Shown: one piece after another, positions 60,760 through 64,000 of the stretch | Layout of the letters: every line of letters starts with the position of its first letter | How positions within the stretch are numbered: the stretch's first letter is position 1 | From: Gluconobacter japonicus | GTDB taxonomy: Bacteria; Pseudomonadota; Alphaproteobacteria; Acetobacterales; Acetobacteraceae | Assembly (NCBI RefSeq): GCF_002723975.1 | Contig: NZ_BEWO01000009.1 | Coordinates: 1 to 64,000 of the forward strand | Direction: 5' to 3' | Length of the DNA stretch: 64,000 nucleotides | Translations under genes and position numbers: made by a program | Notes under the pieces: generated by a model | Told to the model about the DNA's origin: nothing | The model's input: only the letters and a program-made list of their open reading frames with translations | The model's database searches: none

Positions 60760-61803
60760 ATGAGCCTGTCCCGCCGCTCTCTGCTCGCCCACTCTGCGGG
60801 ATTAGCATCCCTTGCGGCCTTACCGATACAGGTTCAGGCACAGGCGCCCGGCCGCAAGATCATTCTGGATACCGATCCGGGTGTCGACAATGCCATGGCG
60901 CTTCTACTACTCCATGGCACGCCTGGTATTTCAATCGCCGGGATCACCACAGCGGCCGGCAATGGTCTGATCGAAACCACGACACGCAATGCGCTGTATC
61001 TGGCAGACAGGTTCGGCATAACCGCTCCTGTCGCAAAAGGTCAGGGAGCGTCTTTGGATGGCGTAATATCCTCACCGCCTGTCACCATTCATGGACGAAA
61101 CGCACTGGGTGACATCCCTCTTCCCGCAACCCGGAAAAAGCTCGATCCCCGTCCCGCTCATGACCTGATTATCGACCTTGTGCGAGCCAACCCGCACGAG
61201 ATCACGCTGGTTGCAACGGGACATATGACCAATCTGGCCCTCGCCCTGCGAAAAGCGCCGGAGATTGCCGGGCTGGTTCGGGAGGTCGTGCTAATGGGTG
61301 GAGCGTTCGGGTATCATAGCGCGCGCGGAAACGTCACACCCGCTGCGGAGGCTAATTTCCATGGTGATCCCCGTGCAGCAGACGAAATTTGTGCCGCAGG
61401 TTGGCCCCTGACGATCGTGGGGCTGGATGTCACGACGCAAACCATCATGACGGATGCGTATTTCGCCGATCTGCGCCAACATGGTAGCAAAGCCGGGCAG
61501 TTCCTGTGGGACATTACCCGCGTTTACATGACTTTCCATCACGGTCTCGGCCTGAACGGCATTTACGTCAATGACGCCTCCGCCGCTGCCTACGTCATCG
61601 CCCCCGAACTCTTCAAAACCCAGAAAGGAGCTGTCCGGATTGCAACGGAAAGCGTCGCTTTGGGAGAATCCATTCTGAAAGCTGATGGACGCGTCTATCC
61701 GCCGGGCGACTGGGATCATCGCCCTTCCGTTCAGGTATGTACGGACGTGAATGCGGAGGGCGTTCGGGCACTTTTCCGCAACGCCACCCTACGACTGGGC
61801 TAA
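60760..61803 (+). CDS. Tat-exported nucleoside hydrolase with altered active-site residues
   Basis: The protein has 347 residues. A twin-arginine signal (LSRRSLLAHSAGLASLAALP, cleavage near VQAQA) sends it to the periplasm. The family motif reads DTDPGVDNAMALLLL instead of the usual DPGxDDA, so the second aspartate (a calcium ligand in known enzymes) is Asn. Near the C-terminus the usual H-D pair reads ND (YVNDASAAAYVIAPELF). Other parts (GRNALGDIPLP, VTPAAEANFHGDPRAADEI) are family-like. It may still hydrolyse nucleosides, or a related ribosyl bond. The stop overlaps that of convergent hrpB. Confidence 0.85.
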   Translation: MSLSRRSLLAHSAGLASLAALPIQVQAQAPGRKIILDTDPGVDNAMALLLLHGTPGISIAGITTAAGNGLIETTTRNALYLADRFGITAPVAKGQGASLDGVISSPPVTIHGRNALGDIPLPATRKKLDPRPAHDLIIDLVRANPHEITLVATGHMTNLALALRKAPEIAGLVREVVLMGGAFGYHSARGNVTPAAEANFHGDPRAADEICAAGWPLTIVGLDVTTQTIMTDAYFADLRQHGSKAGQFLWDITRVYMTFHHGLGLNGIYVNDASAAAYVIAPELFKTQKGAVRIATESVALGESILKADGRVYPPGDWDHRPSVQVCTDVNAEGVRALFRNATLRLG

Positions 61804-64000
61804 CGTTTTGGCCTGGGCTTGGGAGGCTCAGCGGTCGCCGGGTCTTCCGGCCAGTCATGCCTAGGGTAACGGCCTCGCATGTCCTTACGCATATCCAACC
61901 AGCTTCCTTTCCAGAAGCCTGCCAGATCGGCTGTAATCGCCTGCGGACGACCAGCAGGTGAGAGAAGCGCACATTGAAGCGCGACCTGACCGTCAGCCAG
62001 CACAGGCGTAGAGGCTGTTCCATAGAAAGCCTGCGCACGAGCAGAAACTGTTGGAATCGCACCCGTATAATCAATCTCGTGCGTGCTGGCTTTCAGCGTC
62101 AAACGTGGCGGTAATTTGCGATCCAACGCCGACAGATCAGCGTAATCCAGTTGCGCACGCAGGATGGACAGAAGATCCAGCGCCTTGACCTGCGTTAAAC
62201 GGTCACACCCCGCCAGATAGGGTTCGAGCCATTCCAGATTTTGCGCCAGAGCTTCCAAAGACAGGTCCGGCAGATGAGGCGCATAGGCTGTCCGGGCATG
62301 AGCGACACGCGCCTGAAACTGTCGGGTCGCGTCGGACCAGTCGAGGGCTCGTGGCAGATCGGACTGGATCTGCTGGAGAAGGAGCGCCTGTGCTTCCTCC
62401 GGCGTTACTTCCGTATTGCGGTCTCGCAGAATCAGCGCGCCAAGACGAAGACGGCGCCGGGCGATGATGCGTCCGGAAGCACCATCCAGACTGGTCTCCA
62501 CCTGTTCGGTGGTCCGGTCCAGCAGCATTTGGGGCAGGTTTTCCGCATCCAGAGGCGCGGCAAGAGTGATTTCCGTGGACGTCCGGGTATGAAAGGCCGC
62601 AGCAGCCAGCAGCTTTTCCCGTGCCAGACCATCATTAGCCGAGACGCGCGCACTTCCTCCGCCTGCAAGACGAAAGCGCCCCAATTCGCCAGCCGCCTGC
62701 GCCACCCGGTCTGGAAAACCGGCCGCCAGAAGTGGTCCGGCATGTGCAGGCATTGGGCTAAGAGGAAGATCCTTGCCACCCATCCGGCGCAGGAAGCGCT
62801 TGGCAGATTGGCGCATGTGAAACAGGCTGGCCCGGTCGGCACGAGGGTCATCGCGTTCGAAAAGAGCCAGACGCGTGCGAATATCCGCTCCTGCTGATGC
62901 GCCTGCGGACGTATTCGGTCTTGGACGAAGAGGATCGCGCTCTTCCAGAAGGGCTGCAAGACAAGCCGCTGTAACGCGTTCGGGAATGGTCTTTGCCGCA
63001 CAGAGCATCGCGGCCAAACGCGGATGAGTTCCCAATCCCGCCATCCGTTTCCCGAGCGGTGTGATGTGCCCCGCTGCGTCGATGGCACCAAGGTCACGGA
63101 GCAATTCGCGGCCTCCTTTCAGAACCCCGGCAGGCGGCGCATCCAGTAGAGGCAGATCATCGAGAGACGTGCCCATGACGTCCTGCCAGGCGGCAGTCAC
63201 AAGAGCAAAATCCGTCAGGTCTGCGACAAGAATTTCAGGCGCATCCTGTGGACGAAGCGCACGCTGCGTGGCTTCAGACCAGAGACGAATTGCGATACCG
63301 GGAGACTGTCGCCCAGCGCGCCCGGCCCGCTGGGTTGCTGTCGCACGGGAGATCTTCAGCGTTTCCAGCCGGGACAGACCCGTATTCGGGTCCAGACGGG
63401 GCGCCCGTCGAAGGCCACCATCCACGACAATCCTGACGCCTGAAACCGTCACGGATGTTTCTGCAATGGACGTTGCCAGCACGACACGACGGACGACGGA
63501 CGGTGCAATCGCACGATCCTGATCTTCCATTGTCTGTTCACCATGAAGCGGGAAAACAGGCACGGACTCCCCAAGCAGTGCCTGCGTCCGGCGAATTTCA
63601 CCAACACCTGGCAGGAAGGCGAGAATATCGCCATCTTCTTCCGACCATGCCTGTCGGATGGCTCGAGCACAGGCCTCCGGCAGATCTCGTGGATGCGGGA
63701 TGTCACGGGTGTGTCGGACATCAATCGGGTACTGTCGCCCTTCACTCTCGATGAGAGGCGCATTCATAAGCGTTGTGAAAGCGCGACCGTCTGGCGTTGC
63801 AGACATCGCCAGAATACGTAAATCGGGCCGCAGTTCTCGCTGAAGATCCAGACAAAAAGCCAGCGCGGCATCCAGATCCAGCGACCGTTCATGAACTTCA
63901 TCGAACAGGACAGCACCAACGCCATCAAGTGTCGGGTCTGCCAGAAGGCGGCGAACGAGCAGCCCTTCCGTCACGACTTCGATGCGCGTGCGACTGGAAA
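61800..64000 (-). CDS. hrpB: ATP-dependent RNA helicase HrpB (N-terminus outside the window)
   Basis: The visible part has 733 residues, running off the right edge on its N-terminal side; an internal GTG at 63974 is not the true start. DEAH-family features are DEVHERSLDLDAALAF, SATPDG, LAFLPGVGEIRRTQALL, VVLATSIAETSVTV and TQRAGRAGRQSPG. The C-terminal HrpB domain follows, with LKASTHEIDYTGAIPTVSAR, and the protein ends in a Pro/Arg/Lys tail. The DEAH box ATPase site is present, while Walker A lies beyond the window. Confidence 0.93.
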   Translation of the reverse strand, partial: SSRTRIEVVTEGLLVRRLLADPTLDGVGAVLFDEVHERSLDLDAALAFCLDLQRELRPDLRILAMSATPDGRAFTTLMNAPLIESEGRQYPIDVRHTRDIPHPRDLPEACARAIRQAWSEEDGDILAFLPGVGEIRRTQALLGESVPVFPLHGEQTMEDQDRAIAPSVVRRVVLATSIAETSVTVSGVRIVVDGGLRRAPRLDPNTGLSRLETLKISRATATQRAGRAGRQSPGIAIRLWSEATQRALRPQDAPEILVADLTDFALVTAAWQDVMGTSLDDLPLLDAPPAGVLKGGRELLRDLGAIDAAGHITPLGKRMAGLGTHPRLAAMLCAAKTIPERVTAACLAALLEERDPLRPRPNTSAGASAGADIRTRLALFERDDPRADRASLFHMRQSAKRFLRRMGGKDLPLSPMPAHAGPLLAAGFPDRVAQAAGELGRFRLAGGGSARVSANDGLAREKLLAAAAFHTRTSTEITLAAPLDAENLPQMLLDRTTEQVETSLDGASGRIIARRRLRLGALILRDRNTEVTPEEAQALLLQQIQSDLPRALDWSDATRQFQARVAHARTAYAPHLPDLSLEALAQNLEWLEPYLAGCDRLTQVKALDLLSILRAQLDYADLSALDRKLPPRLTLKASTHEIDYTGAIPTVSARAQAFYGTASTPVLADGQVALQCALLSPAGRPQAITADLAGFWKGSWLDMRKDMRGRYPRHDWPEDPATAEPPKPRPKR

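Noticed and set aside
1-64000. CRISPR array, IS element, prophage or attachment site
   Set aside because: No spaced direct repeats, transposase, integrase or phage structural genes were seen in any gap or frame.

Overview
The window looks like a chromosomal segment of an acetic acid bacterium (Acetobacteraceae, most like Gluconobacter). This is inferred from gene content and protein style, not from a database search. Supporting points are moderately high G+C, an alphaproteobacterial ChvI-ChvG / HprK / EIIA-Man / HPr regulatory cluster, a flagellin followed by the alphaproteobacterial regulator FlaF, an alphaproteobacterial LexA box of the GTTC-N7-GTTC type, and a regulatory-looking PTS without a visible permease. 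I see no insertion sequence, prophage, CRISPR array, rRNA or tRNA. Gene density is high and no gene-free stretch exceeds about 250 bases.

Layout. 1-4.9 kb: a TusA-like protein, rimI, tsaB, a nitroreductase, an Nfu-type Fe-S protein and an OmpR/EnvZ-like two-component pair. 5.0-11.2 kb: class II fructose-bisphosphate aldolase, then a tripartite EmrAB plus outer-membrane drug-efflux system built around its own TetR repressor, with the same 19-bp operator in front of both efflux transcription units. 11.4-14.1 kb: a two-gene DNA-repair operon (radical SAM protein plus a UdgX fusion protein) with a perfect LexA box beside its start codon. 14.2-16.3 kb: flagellin and flaF. 16.3-23.8 kb: an M1 peptidase, folate genes (metF-like, folD), threonine aldolase, a MYG1-like protein and hflX. 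23.8-33.5 kb: pgm, a Do-family protease, tadA, a class I amidotransferase, rluB-like, rsmD, ftsK and an RluA-family synthase. 33.4-38.8 kb: a DUF4097 protein, two tandem COG3671 membrane proteins, a sugar porter, an AnsA-type asparaginase, an orphan hypothetical and a Zur/Fur regulator.

38.9-46.8 kb is a carbon-regulation block on the minus strand: chvI, chvG, then (after two plus-strand genes, RidA-like and UrcA) hprK, rapZ, EIIA-Man, HPr and Enzyme I. EI can phosphorylate HPr, HPr can pass phosphate to EIIA, and HprK could modify the conserved HPr serine, so the block reads as a signalling relay rather than a transporter. 46.9-54.0 kb: grpE with a sigma-32-like promoter, two overlapping glycosyltransferases, thrS, infC with a probable ATA start codon, and a TPR/glycosyltransferase-like protein. 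54.2-60.1 kb: a minus-strand envelope-stress-like run (HtrA protease, two-component pair, a secreted protein, SIMPL, DCC). 60.3-64 kb: DoxX, a Tat-exported nucleoside hydrolase with altered active-site residues, and the start-truncated helicase hrpB.

The strongest signals beyond routine annotation are the SOS-box-controlled radical SAM/UdgX operon, the paired TetR operators, the non-canonical start codons inferred for infC (ATA) and for a histidine kinase (CTG or ATT), and genes that meet head-to-head with almost no space between their start codons.
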